Shown one piece after another: positions 28,704-36,837 of a stretch of 64,000 nucleotides of DNA. The position numbers and the translations under genes are program-made. Position 1 is the stretch's first letter; every line of letters begins with the position of its first letter. The notes under the pieces were generated by a model that saw nothing but the letters and a program-made list of their open reading frames with translations, was not told the origin of the DNA and made no database searches. Source of the stretch: Oscillospiraceae bacterium (GTDB taxonomy: Bacteria > Bacillota > Clostridia > Oscillospirales > Acutalibacteraceae); the NCBI GenBank assembly GCA_015066595.1, contig SVNZ01000003.1, positions 176,836-240,835 of the forward strand. Reading direction: 5' to 3'.

Positions 28704-28760
28704 AAATCTCCTTATCTTATAATAGTGATACTATTATCTGTAAGATAAGGAGATTTATAC
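28704..28760 (-). promoter_or_regulatory. spoVT promoter region: 16-bp-arm palindrome over a sigma-G-like promoter
   Basis: Arms 28704-28719 and 28741-28756 are perfect reverse complements of 16 bp, 21 bases apart. On the minus strand, GTATA (28760-28756), 17 bases and GATAATA (28738-28732) resemble a sigma-G/sigma-F promoter (GHATR-N17/18-CATWHTA). The proximal arm holds the spoVT Shine-Dalgarno. It could be a SpoVT operator, or, if transcribed from further upstream, a hairpin hiding the ribosome site. Confidence 0.6.
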
Positions 28761-28832
28761 TGTGCGAATTTACTTTTTAGAGGGGCTGTGATATAATGAA
28801 ACAAAATATGGATTATAGGAGTAAAATTTTGC

Positions 28833-29552
28833 ATGCCAACAAAAATCAAATACATAAACAATGAAGTTAAGTATATTTCGGGACTTAATTTTGACGATTC
28901 AAGAGTATCTAAAAATGGAATTTATTGTCCAAGATTTACTGCTTCAAATATAGAGAGAATTCATAACTATGTTGTAAATGAATCTTCTTATTCTAATGAT
29001 TCGGGTGATAATTTTGTAAAAAAGTATTTTCAAGAGCATTGCGGAGATACAACAACAGCTTCAATAATAACAAAAATTATTTTGATTGATACTGTTGACT
29101 CTACAAATCTAAAACAACAGTTAGGTAAGGATTATTACAAGATTATTGCAAAAAGAATTATTGAATACAACTTAGAAGATATTATAAAAACCGGTGGCAA
29201 ATTTGGTGAAACATTTAAAAAAGTTGCCTCTTTTAATCCGAAAAAAGGCTATAAAAAAGAAGACATGAACTTATTTGTTTTTTTTAGTAAATACATAACA
29301 AGAGTAAACCAGTATTGCTATGGAAGAGATGATTACAGCATATTAGATAAGGTTGTTAAAGACAATTTAAAACACTTTAATGATTCTGAGATAAACATTC
29401 CTGATATAGAAGAATTACGAATAAATTACGATTATGATGGATACTGTGATGTATTTAAAGCAGTTCTTGATAAGTTTCCTAATATTACTAGGCAAATGAT
29501 AGACCATTTTGTTTGGTTTACTTTTAAAGAAGAAGCGGTTGGTGACAAATAA
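28833..29552 (+). CDS. Unknown AT-rich protein
   Basis: A 239-residue protein, cytoplasmic by composition, with no membrane segments. The stretch LFVFFSKYITRVNQ...YGRDDYSILDKVV resembles a group of uncharacterised proteins whose later part looks like a helix-hairpin-helix DNA-glycosylase fold (the 'FSKY...YDS/DxVV' pattern), but I cannot assign a function. It is visibly more AT-rich than its neighbours, with many AAT, ATA and ATT codons, which suggests recent transfer. AGGAG lies 11 bases upstream of ATG 28833. Confidence 0.7.
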   Translation: MPTKIKYINNEVKYISGLNFDDSRVSKNGIYCPRFTASNIERIHNYVVNESSYSNDSGDNFVKKYFQEHCGDTTTASIITKIILIDTVDSTNLKQQLGKDYYKIIAKRIIEYNLEDIIKTGGKFGETFKKVASFNPKKGYKKEDMNLFVFFSKYITRVNQYCYGRDDYSILDKVVKDNLKHFNDSEINIPDIEELRINYDYDGYCDVFKAVLDKFPNITRQMIDHFVWFTFKEEAVGDK

Positions 29553-29580
29553 TCAATAAATTGAAAAAACAGAGCAGAAT

Positions 29581-29694
29581 TTATTGCTCCGTTGCTTCGC
29601 TGTTTATTTTTACCATACTTTGTCTTGCAACCGCTTTTGATTGCACTAAATCATAGACGGTTTCTGACCCTTCAAAATCATTTGACCGCTGCAT
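29581..29694 (-). CDS. Possible 37-residue ORF or gene remnant
   Basis: An ATG-to-TAA frame with ordinary-looking protein composition (for example SETVYDLVQSKAVARQ) lies in the gap between two unknown + genes. No ribosome site is visible, so it is more likely a remnant of a longer gene, or chance, than an expressed peptide. Confidence 0.2.
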   Translation of the reverse strand: MQRSNDFEGSETVYDLVQSKAVARQSMVKINSEATEQ

Positions 29695-29731
29695 ATGTCG
29701 ATGATATAATTATAAAAACGGAGGGATAAAG

Positions 29732-30007
29732 ATGACACTCGAAAGACTTCTCAACAGCGTGGGAAAAAGAACTTTTGTAAAATATTATTACAATTTTAAA
29801 AACCATTCAAGACAATACTGCATTTCAAATTTTGACGAACCATTTACCGAAAAAGCAAAGGCGTCCAAAACGGGTCACGCTCAGATGGTTTTCAAAAACC
29901 GCTTAGAAAAAGATGCTTTGGTTTTGATTTCCAAATCAAACCGGGTTGATGAAACGACAAAAGAAAAAGCACTCGAAATATTATCAATAGATTTTCAATA
30001 CAAATGA
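29732..30007 (+). CDS. Small unknown protein
   Basis: A 91-residue basic protein without recognised domain, starting after GGAGGG, with a TATAAT at about 29702-29713 upstream. It is rich in Lys, Asn and aromatic residues (FVKYYYNFKNHSRQY). The strong ribosome site and following terminator support a real gene. Function not known. Confidence 0.6.
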   Translation: MTLERLLNSVGKRTFVKYYYNFKNHSRQYCISNFDEPFTEKAKASKTGHAQMVFKNRLEKDALVLISKSNRVDETTKEKALEILSIDFQYK

Positions 30008-30008
30008 T

Positions 30009-30037
30009 AAAAGCGAGGTGAATTTACCTCGCTTTTT
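30009..30037. terminator. Bidirectional terminator between the small gene and the MATE gene
   Basis: Perfect 11-bp stem AAAAGCGAGGT/ACCTCGCTTTT with loop GAATTT, between convergent genes. Confidence 0.88.
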
Positions 30038-30054
30038 GTATAAACAGTGTTGTG

Positions 30055-31431
30055 TTATTGCAAAGATTTTGTGCTGTCGATTTTTTCTATAACTTTTCTA
30101 AACTGGAAGAAGAACAACACTGCTGTAAAAGTCACAGCGAGTATGTCTGCAACCGGCTCGGCTGTATATACTGCCATCGTCTTGTCGTTCATGAACTGTG
30201 GCAGTATGTAGATAAGCGGAATGAGCAGTACGAATTTTCGCATAACTGCGACGATTATCGACGATATTGCGTTGCCCAGCGACACAAAGGTCATCTGGCA
30301 CGCTATCTGGATACCGAAAATACACAGCACAGAGCAGTAGATGCGAAGAGCTTTCTGTGCAAAATCGAGCAGTGCAGGGTCAGTTGTGAAGATGCTTGCA
30401 AAGGCTCTTGGAAAGAGCATAATGCACGCCCACAAAACGGTCGAATATATAAGACTTGATACAAGCAACAGAAAGAACGTATGCTTTACTCTGTTACTGT
30501 TATTTGCTCCGTAGTTGTAGCTGATGATAGGCTGTGAGCCTTGAGCAAGACCCTGTAGTGGCATCATCGCAAACTGCATGACGCTTGTGAGTATTGTCAT
30601 CGCACCAACAGCAATATCACCGCCGTAAAGCAACAGTGATGAGTTAAAGCACGCTTGTATGATACTTTCGCTTGACTGCATAATAAACGGTGCAAGTCCA
30701 AGTGCCAGACATGGTGCGATGAGCTTGAAATTAAGCTTGAAATTTTCTTTTTTCAGCTTCAGCACCGTTCTTTTCGAGCTCAAAAAAGCTATGGTCCATA
30801 CACACGAAAGGCCCTGCGAAATGATAGTCGCAAGAGCAGCACCCTTGACTCCCATATCAAAGAGGAATATAAAAACAGGGTCTAAAATGATGTTAGATAT
30901 AGCACCTATCAGTACTGTCAGCATACCTTGCTTTGCAAATCCTTGTGCAGTGATGTATGCGTTCATTCCAAGCGTCAGCTGTACAAAGATAGTGCCCAGT
31001 GCATATATCTTCATATAGTCGCTCGCAAAAGCGATAGTGTTTGAGCTCGCACCAAAAGAAAGTAGCAACGGACGATGAAAAAGCATAAGCACAGCAGTGA
31101 GCACAACAGAAAATATTATTTGCAGTGCAAAGCAACTGCCCATTGTTTTTTCAGCAGAATCGTTGTCGCCTTTGCCCATAAATATAGATGCACGTGGTGC
31201 ACCGCCTGCGCTGATAAAAGCCGCAAACGCAGACACTATCAAAATGATAGGCATACATACACCAACACCTGTCAGTGCTAAATCGCCATTTACAGGCATA
31301 TGGCCGATGTATATTCTGTCTACGATGTTGTAGAGCATATTGATGATCTGGGCAGCGATAGTCGGTAGTGCCAGCGTGAATAGCAACTTAAAAACAGGAG
31401 CTGTCCCCAAAAAAGCATTGTCTTTTTTCAT
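30055..31431 (-). CDS. MATE-family efflux transporter
   Basis: A 458-residue polytopic protein with about twelve membrane segments and the two-fold MATE pattern (LALPTIAAQIINMLYNIVDRIYIG in the first half, a similar segment with PLQGLAQGSQPIISYNYGA in the second). MATE proteins export drugs or metabolites using Na+ or H+ gradients. Substrate unknown. ATG start after AAAAGGG; divergent from the channel gene. Confidence 0.92.
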   Translation of the reverse strand: MKKDNAFLGTAPVFKLLFTLALPTIAAQIINMLYNIVDRIYIGHMPVNGDLALTGVGVCMPIILIVSAFAAFISAGGAPRASIFMGKGDNDSAEKTMGSCFALQIIFSVVLTAVLMLFHRPLLLSFGASSNTIAFASDYMKIYALGTIFVQLTLGMNAYITAQGFAKQGMLTVLIGAISNIILDPVFIFLFDMGVKGAALATIISQGLSCVWTIAFLSSKRTVLKLKKENFKLNFKLIAPCLALGLAPFIMQSSESIIQACFNSSLLLYGGDIAVGAMTILTSVMQFAMMPLQGLAQGSQPIISYNYGANNSNRVKHTFFLLLVSSLIYSTVLWACIMLFPRAFASIFTTDPALLDFAQKALRIYCSVLCIFGIQIACQMTFVSLGNAISSIIVAVMRKFVLLIPLIYILPQFMNDKTMAVYTAEPVADILAVTFTAVLFFFQFRKVIEKIDSTKSLQ

Positions 31432-31515
31432 TATCTTTCCCTTTTTCGTTGTGTTTTCTAATATTTATGCTATACTGATTATATCATATAAAAAGCTATG
31501 AGCAAGGGGGAAATT

Positions 31516-31944
31516 ATGAAAAAGCTTAGGGTTTTGAACAACATTTTAAAAAGAACAAAGACCAACCAGATTCTGATTGCTTATCTTATTTTTGTGTTGT
31601 GCAGTGCTTTAGCGATATTGCTGGTTGAGCCTGATATCACACGATACATAGATGCGCTGTGGTACTGCTATGCGGTTATTTCTACGGCAGGGTTTGGAGA
31701 TATCGTTGTCACCACACTTTTTGCAAAAATAGTGTCGCTTCTGGTGACTGTTTATTCAACTCTTGTTATTGCTATCGTCACTGGTGTTGTGGTCAATTTT
31801 TACACAGAACTCACGGAGCTTAGTCGCAAAGAAACCCTTACTGCTTTTATGGATAAGCTTGAGCATCTGGATCAGATGAGCGAAGACGAGCTCAGGGAAA
31901 TTTCAACACAAGTCAAGAAATTCAACGCTAACGTGCTTAAATAA
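31516..31944 (+). CDS. Two-helix potassium channel-like protein
   Basis: A 142-residue protein: short basic N-terminus, membrane helix (about 17-38), pore helix plus filter-like STAGFGD (usual TVGYGD), second helix (about 73-98), and an acidic cytoplasmic tail. This is the KcsA-like ion_trans_2 arrangement. The substitutions TAGFGD might alter selectivity. AAGGGGG at 31504-31510 selects ATG 31516 over ATG 31498. Confidence 0.82.
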   Translation: MKKLRVLNNILKRTKTNQILIAYLIFVLCSALAILLVEPDITRYIDALWYCYAVISTAGFGDIVVTTLFAKIVSLLVTVYSTLVIAIVTGVVVNFYTELTELSRKETLTAFMDKLEHLDQMSEDELREISTQVKKFNANVLK

Positions 31945-31955
31945 TACGATTTTAG

Positions 31956-31984
31956 TTTACAAATTTTAAAAATAGTTATAGAAT
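31956..31984 (+). promoter_or_regulatory. Promoter of the Big2/YARHG lipoprotein gene
   Basis: TTTACA (31956-31961), 17 bases, TAGAAT (31979-31984). Confidence 0.6.
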
Positions 31985-32013
31985 ATCAGTAACAAAATAA
32001 GGGGGATATCAAT

Positions 32014-32958
32014 ATGAAAAGAATATTTGCAATAGGGCTTGTTTTAGCTATTGTTATGATGTCACTATGTGCGTGCTCCATGTTTACACCGAGTGTAAAT
32101 TCGCTCGAGCTTTCTGAAACAGATATGACACTCACAGTGGGTGACTCAAAGGTCATCAACGTTACACCAAAGCCTGATAACGCAAAGATGGGACCGCTCA
32201 CATGGTCCAGCACTGATTCAAATATCGCTAAAGTTGATGATGGCACAGTTATTGCAATGGGTGCAGGCAGCACAGTAGTAAGTGTGAAGACAGAAGACGG
32301 TGTATCCGCTTCCTGCAACATCACAATCAACGAAAAAGAAATCACAAAAATTACACTCAACAAGACATCTACCAGCGTAAAAGAGGGCAAAAAAATCCAG
32401 CTTGAAGCTGATATTACTCCGGCAGATGCTCCGACAGGAAACTTAAAGTGGAGTTCTTCTAATGATGATATTGCTACAGTCAACAGCGAGGGTTATGTCA
32501 CAGGCATAAAAGCAGGCACAGTCAATATCACCTGCAGATCCAGTAATGATATCGAAGCTTCCTGCACTGTCACAGTAGAAGCTACCAAGTCTTCTTCAAA
32601 GAGCAACAATGACGATGCAAAAACTGTTGTCAACAACTTCTACGGTTACGGACACTATCACCCTGACTATGAGTATTCAGCATCAGACTTTGTGTTCCCT
32701 GAGTCATCAAGCAGACAGCTCACAAGGAGCGAGATATCAAACACACTTTCATATATGACAGGTTACTCTCCTGCGAACAACTATGCTCAGGATGCTATCA
32801 ACGAGATTTATGCTCGCAATGGTTATATTTTTAGCACCGATCATATCAGAGCATACTACGAGTCAAAGCCATGGTATTATCCTGACTCGACGTTTACAAC
32901 AGGCGACTTCTCATCAGTTGAAAAATATAACATAGCATTGCTTGAAGAATTTGACTGA
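32014..32958 (+). CDS. Surface lipoprotein with two Big2 domains and a YARHG-like domain
   Basis: A 314-residue exported lipoprotein. Signal peptide with lipobox LCAC (Cys21). Two bacterial Ig-like (Big2) domains, about 29-112 and 113-193, each with a WSSxDxxIAxV core and a C-terminal ASCxxTxxx strand. After a Ser/Asn linker the last 100 residues carry INEIYARNGYIF and YYESKPWY, matching the YARHG domain of extracellular proteins. Role: probably cell-surface adhesion or wall binding (inference). GGGGG site before the ATG. Confidence 0.85.
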   Translation: MKRIFAIGLVLAIVMMSLCACSMFTPSVNSLELSETDMTLTVGDSKVINVTPKPDNAKMGPLTWSSTDSNIAKVDDGTVIAMGAGSTVVSVKTEDGVSASCNITINEKEITKITLNKTSTSVKEGKKIQLEADITPADAPTGNLKWSSSNDDIATVNSEGYVTGIKAGTVNITCRSSNDIEASCTVTVEATKSSSKSNNDDAKTVVNNFYGYGHYHPDYEYSASDFVFPESSSRQLTRSEISNTLSYMTGYSPANNYAQDAINEIYARNGYIFSTDHIRAYYESKPWYYPDSTFTTGDFSSVEKYNIALLEEFD

Positions 32959-32994
32959 TACATATTAAATGAATTTAAAACCTGAAATTTCCTA

Positions 32995-33027
32995 AGACCT
33001 GACGTTAAGGCGTCAGGTCTTTTTTTG
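32995..33027 (+). terminator. Terminator of the lipoprotein gene
   Basis: Perfect 10-bp stem AGACCTGACG/CGTCAGGTCT, loop TTAAGG, then seven T. Confidence 0.92.
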
Positions 33028-33030
33028 TAC

Positions 33031-33069
33031 AAAAAACAGCGGTAGAGAGAAAGCTTTCTACCGCTGTTT
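33031..33069 (-). terminator. Terminator of the hydrogenase-maturation operon
   Basis: Perfect 13-bp stem AAACAGCGGTAGA (33034-33046)/TCTACCGCTGTTT (33057-33069); on the minus strand it runs into a T-rich tract after the arsC-like gene. Confidence 0.88.
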
Positions 33070-33072
33070 TAT

Positions 33073-33450
33073 TTATAAATTTCGTATATAATTTTCGATT
33101 TGTTTTATTACTTCTATAAAAAGTTCATCGCTGTGTCCTGTTGGGTCGGTTAAGCCCCAGTTGTCATCAAAGGACCTGCCGATGAAAGGACAGCCGACAT
33201 CGCACCCCATAGAGATAGCGATATCAGGAGTTGGGATTTTATCAAAGGTTTTGCTATGCTGTGTCTTTTCCATATCAATACCGTAAAGCTCTTTCATCAG
33301 TCGCACCGCATCTTGATTTATCTGCGGTTTTGTTTCAGTTCCGGCTGAATAAAAATCATATTTATCAAAGGCGAGGTGCTTGCCAAGAGCTTCAGCTATC
33401 TGACTACGGCAGGAGTTATGCACGCATATAAAAGCTATCTTTTTTTTCAA
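33073..33450 (-). CDS. ArsC-like (low-molecular-weight phosphatase fold) reductase
   Basis: A 125-residue protein of the thioredoxin-linked arsenate reductase family. The phosphate loop is CVHNSCR (Cx5R), and the later MGCDVGCP pair fits the redox Cys of this family; DPTGHSDE holds the acid. It starts at TTG 33450, whose TTGA overlaps the stop of the preceding gene and has GAGGTG nine bases upstream; the longer ATG reading at 33477 lies inside that gene. No arsenite pump or ArsR is nearby, so arsenate as substrate is uncertain. Confidence 0.8.
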   Translation of the reverse strand: MKKKIAFICVHNSCRSQIAEALGKHLAFDKYDFYSAGTETKPQINQDAVRLMKELYGIDMEKTQHSKTFDKIPTPDIAISMGCDVGCPFIGRSFDDNWGLTDPTGHSDELFIEVIKQIENYIRNL

Positions 33451-34127
33451 TGAAACGGACACCTCTCTTTGATACATTGATTGTTTTCATTTGAATGTAT
33501 GCACTTGATTTTATCAAGTTCCATTTTAACCTGAAGATGTGCTTTTGAAAACTCTACTGCTTTTATAATTGCAGTATAAGAATTTCGTTTGCAACAGCGA
33601 GGACCGCCCAGTGAAGCTATAGCATTCAGCGCTTTTGATGTCATAAGGTTTGACAAACTCCATTCTTTGTTTTTAAGTGGTGTTGAACCTGTCACGATGG
33701 ACACAAATATGCCTGAACTTACAGCAGCTCCGCAAGCACCCCAAAAACCACACGCACCGCCAGGCACCTGTCTGCCCCTTGACTGCATTTCCAGAAGGCT
33801 TTTCTCAAGGTCGATATCTCCTCCGGAGTTTTTATATGCAGTGAGAAGAGCAGATCCCACCATGATGTGATGTTCAGGGCCATGCATATGGCAAAACGGA
33901 AGAGCCATCAGTTTTCTGATTATCTCTATTGGATTTCTGGAGTTTTCGGCAAGGCAAACACCAATTAGAGCATCAATACCGCTTGTGTGGCATTCGTTGC
34001 ACACATAGTGCCCGTTTTTACAGACAGTTTTGCTGTTTTCTCTTTTATGACAAACAGCACATTCTATCTCAATATCCTTTTGTAGATATGTAAGCGGTGC
34101 ACCGCAAATTATGCATTCGTCTTTCAT
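33447..34127 (-). CDS. DUF5714 cysteine-rich protein
   Basis: A 226-residue cytoplasmic protein of the DUF5714 type. It has an N-terminal zinc-ribbon-like CIICG...CAVCH with a CKNGHYVCNECH pair, then the conserved core CHMHGPEHHIMVG, PGGACGFWGACGA and GGPRCCKR, and a C-terminal Cys cluster. The many Cys/His suggest metal or Fe-S binding (inference). Start ATG 34127 follows AAGGAG. It is encoded between hydF and an arsC-like gene, hinting at a part in metal-cofactor or redox metabolism. Confidence 0.75.
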   Translation of the reverse strand: MKDECIICGAPLTYLQKDIEIECAVCHKRENSKTVCKNGHYVCNECHTSGIDALIGVCLAENSRNPIEIIRKLMALPFCHMHGPEHHIMVGSALLTAYKNSGGDIDLEKSLLEMQSRGRQVPGGACGFWGACGAAVSSGIFVSIVTGSTPLKNKEWSLSNLMTSKALNAIASLGGPRCCKRNSYTAIIKAVEFSKAHLQVKMELDKIKCIHSNENNQCIKERCPFH

Positions 34128-34163
34128 ATTATTCTCCTTAAAGAAAGTTGATAAATGCAAGTT

Positions 34164-35363
34164 TTATAATAATTTCAAAATATCATGAAATGGAGCCAAA
34201 GAACGTTTCAAAATACCGTGCATATGTGCAATAGCGATACCGTAGTTTAGGATAGGAACGCTTTGAGCGTCAGCTTTTTGCATACGATGCTTCATTTCTT
34301 TTTCGTTGAGCATACATCCGCCACAGTGAACGATGAGCTTGAACTGGGACAAATCATCTGGGAAAGTTCCACCGCTTGTGAAAGTGTACTGCGGTTTTGC
34401 TTTTGTAAAGCTTTCTATCCACTTTGGCATTTTCACTGTGCCGATGTCGTTGCACTGACGATGATGAGTACAGCCCTCTGCGATGAGAATTTTGTCACCG
34501 TCTTTGATAGAACTTAGCGTTGAAGCACCGTTTATCAATGCTTTTAAGTCACCTTTGTATCTTGCCATAATGATAGAAAACGATGTCAACATTATGTCAG
34601 ATGGAGTGTCTTTTGCTACCTTTTCAAACGCCTGTGAGTCAGTGATAACAAGCTTTGGTTTTTTTGAAAGTGAAGCAAGGGTTGTTTTAAGCTCTTCGAC
34701 CTGAGTACAAACACACATACAGTGGTGATCGAGTATGTCACGCATCACCATTTGCTGGGGCAAAATCAATCTGCCTTTCGGAGCAGCTTCGTCAATAGGG
34801 ATAACAAGCACCACAAGGTCACCTTCACTTAAAAGATCTGACACAAGCGGTTTTGTTGACTTTGCTTTGCTGCTCAGCTTTGAGAGCATAACCTTGAGCT
34901 CGTTTATGTTATCTCCTGTTTTTGCACTTACATAAATTTCGTTGTTTTTATGCTCAGGCTTATTGTCTAACAAATCAGCTTTGTTGTGTGCTACTACAAA
35001 CGGAAGTTTGCGCTCTTTGAAGATACTGAGTAGCTCTTTGTCTTCTTCGCTCATACCTTTTTGTGAGTCGACAACGAGCACTGCGATGTCAGTAATAGAA
35101 AGTATCTCCTGAGCTTTTTTTACTCTGAGTTCACCGAGTGTTCCTTCGTCATCCAAACCCGGTGTGTCAATAATAACAACAGGACCAAGTGGCAGTAGCT
35201 CCATAGCTTTTTTTACAGGGTCGGTGGTGGTACCTAGCACATCTGACACGACTGACAGCTGTTGGTTAGTCACGGCGTTGACTACACTTGACTTTCCTGC
35301 GTTTCTAAGTCCGAAAAATCCGATGTGCAGTCGTTCGCTTGAAGGAGTGTTGTGAAGGCTCAT
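34164..35363 (-). CDS. hydF: [FeFe]-hydrogenase H-cluster maturation GTPase HydF
   Basis: A 399-residue scaffold on which the 2Fe subcluster of the H-cluster is completed before transfer to apo-HydA. N-terminal Era-like GTPase: GLRNAGKSSVVNA, DTPGLDD, HNKADL. C-terminal cluster-binding motif CTHHRQC...HCGGC is intact. Strong AGGAGG site. Last of the hydEGF set in transcription order. Confidence 0.96.
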   Translation of the reverse strand: MSLHNTPSSERLHIGFFGLRNAGKSSVVNAVTNQQLSVVSDVLGTTTDPVKKAMELLPLGPVVIIDTPGLDDEGTLGELRVKKAQEILSITDIAVLVVDSQKGMSEEDKELLSIFKERKLPFVVAHNKADLLDNKPEHKNNEIYVSAKTGDNINELKVMLSKLSSKAKSTKPLVSDLLSEGDLVVLVIPIDEAAPKGRLILPQQMVMRDILDHHCMCVCTQVEELKTTLASLSKKPKLVITDSQAFEKVAKDTPSDIMLTSFSIIMARYKGDLKALINGASTLSSIKDGDKILIAEGCTHHRQCNDIGTVKMPKWIESFTKAKPQYTFTSGGTFPDDLSQFKLIVHCGGCMLNEKEMKHRMQKADAQSVPILNYGIAIAHMHGILKRSLAPFHDILKLL

Positions 35364-35383
35364 ATATATCCTCCTTTTTGGCT

Positions 35384-36832
35384 TTAGAATCTGAAATCGC
35401 GACGATTAGAGTTCATAATATCGTCGATGTTCTGAGTTGCTATCTCACGAACTCTGTCTTTAGGGATGCGGAGCAGTTCTTTTTTGATCAAATCATAACC
35501 GATTTTCTTTGTCTTTTCACTTGCATAGTCTTCGAGGTATTCTGTCAGGGTCATCAACGCATTTGGGTGACAACAGTTTAAGATCTGACCACTTTTGCAC
35601 AGACTCATAAAACGGTCGCCTGTTCGACCTTCTCGATAACAAGCAGTACAGAATGATGGAATGTGTCCGTTTTCCATCAGCCAGCACACAACTTCGTCGA
35701 GTGTACGCTGGTCGGAAACGTCGAACTGTTCTGTGTCGTGAGGACGTTCTTCTGTGGTATATCCGCCGACAGATGTACGTGATCCACCGCTGACCTGAGA
35801 GATGCCAAGACGCAGTAGCTTTGAGCGGACTTCTTCACTCTCACGAGTTGAAATGATCATACCTGTGTAAGGGACAGCCAGACGGATACATGCAGTGATT
35901 TTTGCAAAGATTTCGTCAGAAATCGAGTTGTCAAAAGCGTCAGGGTCGATATCGTCAGCACGCTTGATACGTGGTACAGAGATAGTGTGCGGACCGACAC
36001 CGTGGACAGCTTCAAGGTGTTCTGCGTGCATAATAAGACCAGCGAATTCGTATTTGTAAAGCTCAAGTCCGAAAAGCACGCCCAGCCCTACGTCGTCGAT
36101 ACCACCCTGCATAGCTCTATCCATAGCTTCTGTGTGGTAGTCATAGTCGTGCTTAGGTCCTGTTGGGTGAAGCTTTAGGTAGCTTTCTTTGTGATAAGTT
36201 TCCTGGAAGAGAATGTATGTACCGATACCTGCGTCTTTGAGCTTGCGATAGTTTTCGACAGTAGTTGCTGCGATGTTGACATTCACTCTGCGGATATCAC
36301 CGTTTTTGTGGTGCACACTGTAGATGGTTTTGATGCACTCTAAGATGTATTCGATAGGATTGTTCACAGGGTCTTCGCCTGACTCGATAGCAAGTCGCTT
36401 GTGACCCATATCCTGCAGAGCAATTACTTCGGCTTTCACTTCTTCCTGAGTGAGCTTTTTGCGTGGGATACGTTTGTTTTTTAAGTGGTACGGACAGTAC
36501 ACGCATCCGTTTACGCAGTAGTTTGAAAGATAAAGCGGTGCAAAAATAACGATACGGTTGCCGTAGAATGCGAGCTTGATCTCCTCTGCGATTTTGTATA
36601 TTTCTTCGACCTTTTCAGGGATATCGCACGCAAGCAGTACAGACGCTTCCCTGTGAGTAAGACCTGAGCAGGTGTAGCCTGTAGCGGTTTTTTTAGGACG
36701 AGCTTTTTCAAGTATTTCGTCAATAAGTGCTACATTGTTTTTGTTTTTTTCTGCGTACTCAAGAGTTTCTCTAATTTCAGCATCATTGATAAACTCTTCA
36801 GCTTTTAGTGATTTAGGGTTGTAAATTGCCAT
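35384..36832 (-). CDS. hydG: [FeFe]-hydrogenase maturase HydG (radical SAM tyrosine lyase)
   Basis: A 482-residue radical SAM enzyme that splits tyrosine to give the CO and CN ligands of the H-cluster. The SAM cluster motif is NYCVNGCVYCPYH (Cx3Cx2C); the C-terminal auxiliary cluster Cys lie around FCTACYREGRTG. Start ATG 36832 has AAGGA nine bases upstream; an ATG at 36841 overlapping the hydE stop is the alternative. Confidence 0.96.
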   Translation of the reverse strand: MAIYNPKSLKAEEFINDAEIRETLEYAEKNKNNVALIDEILEKARPKKTATGYTCSGLTHREASVLLACDIPEKVEEIYKIAEEIKLAFYGNRIVIFAPLYLSNYCVNGCVYCPYHLKNKRIPRKKLTQEEVKAEVIALQDMGHKRLAIESGEDPVNNPIEYILECIKTIYSVHHKNGDIRRVNVNIAATTVENYRKLKDAGIGTYILFQETYHKESYLKLHPTGPKHDYDYHTEAMDRAMQGGIDDVGLGVLFGLELYKYEFAGLIMHAEHLEAVHGVGPHTISVPRIKRADDIDPDAFDNSISDEIFAKITACIRLAVPYTGMIISTRESEEVRSKLLRLGISQVSGGSRTSVGGYTTEERPHDTEQFDVSDQRTLDEVVCWLMENGHIPSFCTACYREGRTGDRFMSLCKSGQILNCCHPNALMTLTEYLEDYASEKTKKIGYDLIKKELLRIPKDRVREIATQNIDDIMNSNRRDFRF

Positions 36833-36837
36833 AGTAT

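Noticed and set aside
30052-30459. 135-residue + frame opposite the MATE gene
   Set aside because: His/Cys/Arg-rich shadow of a clear membrane transporter.
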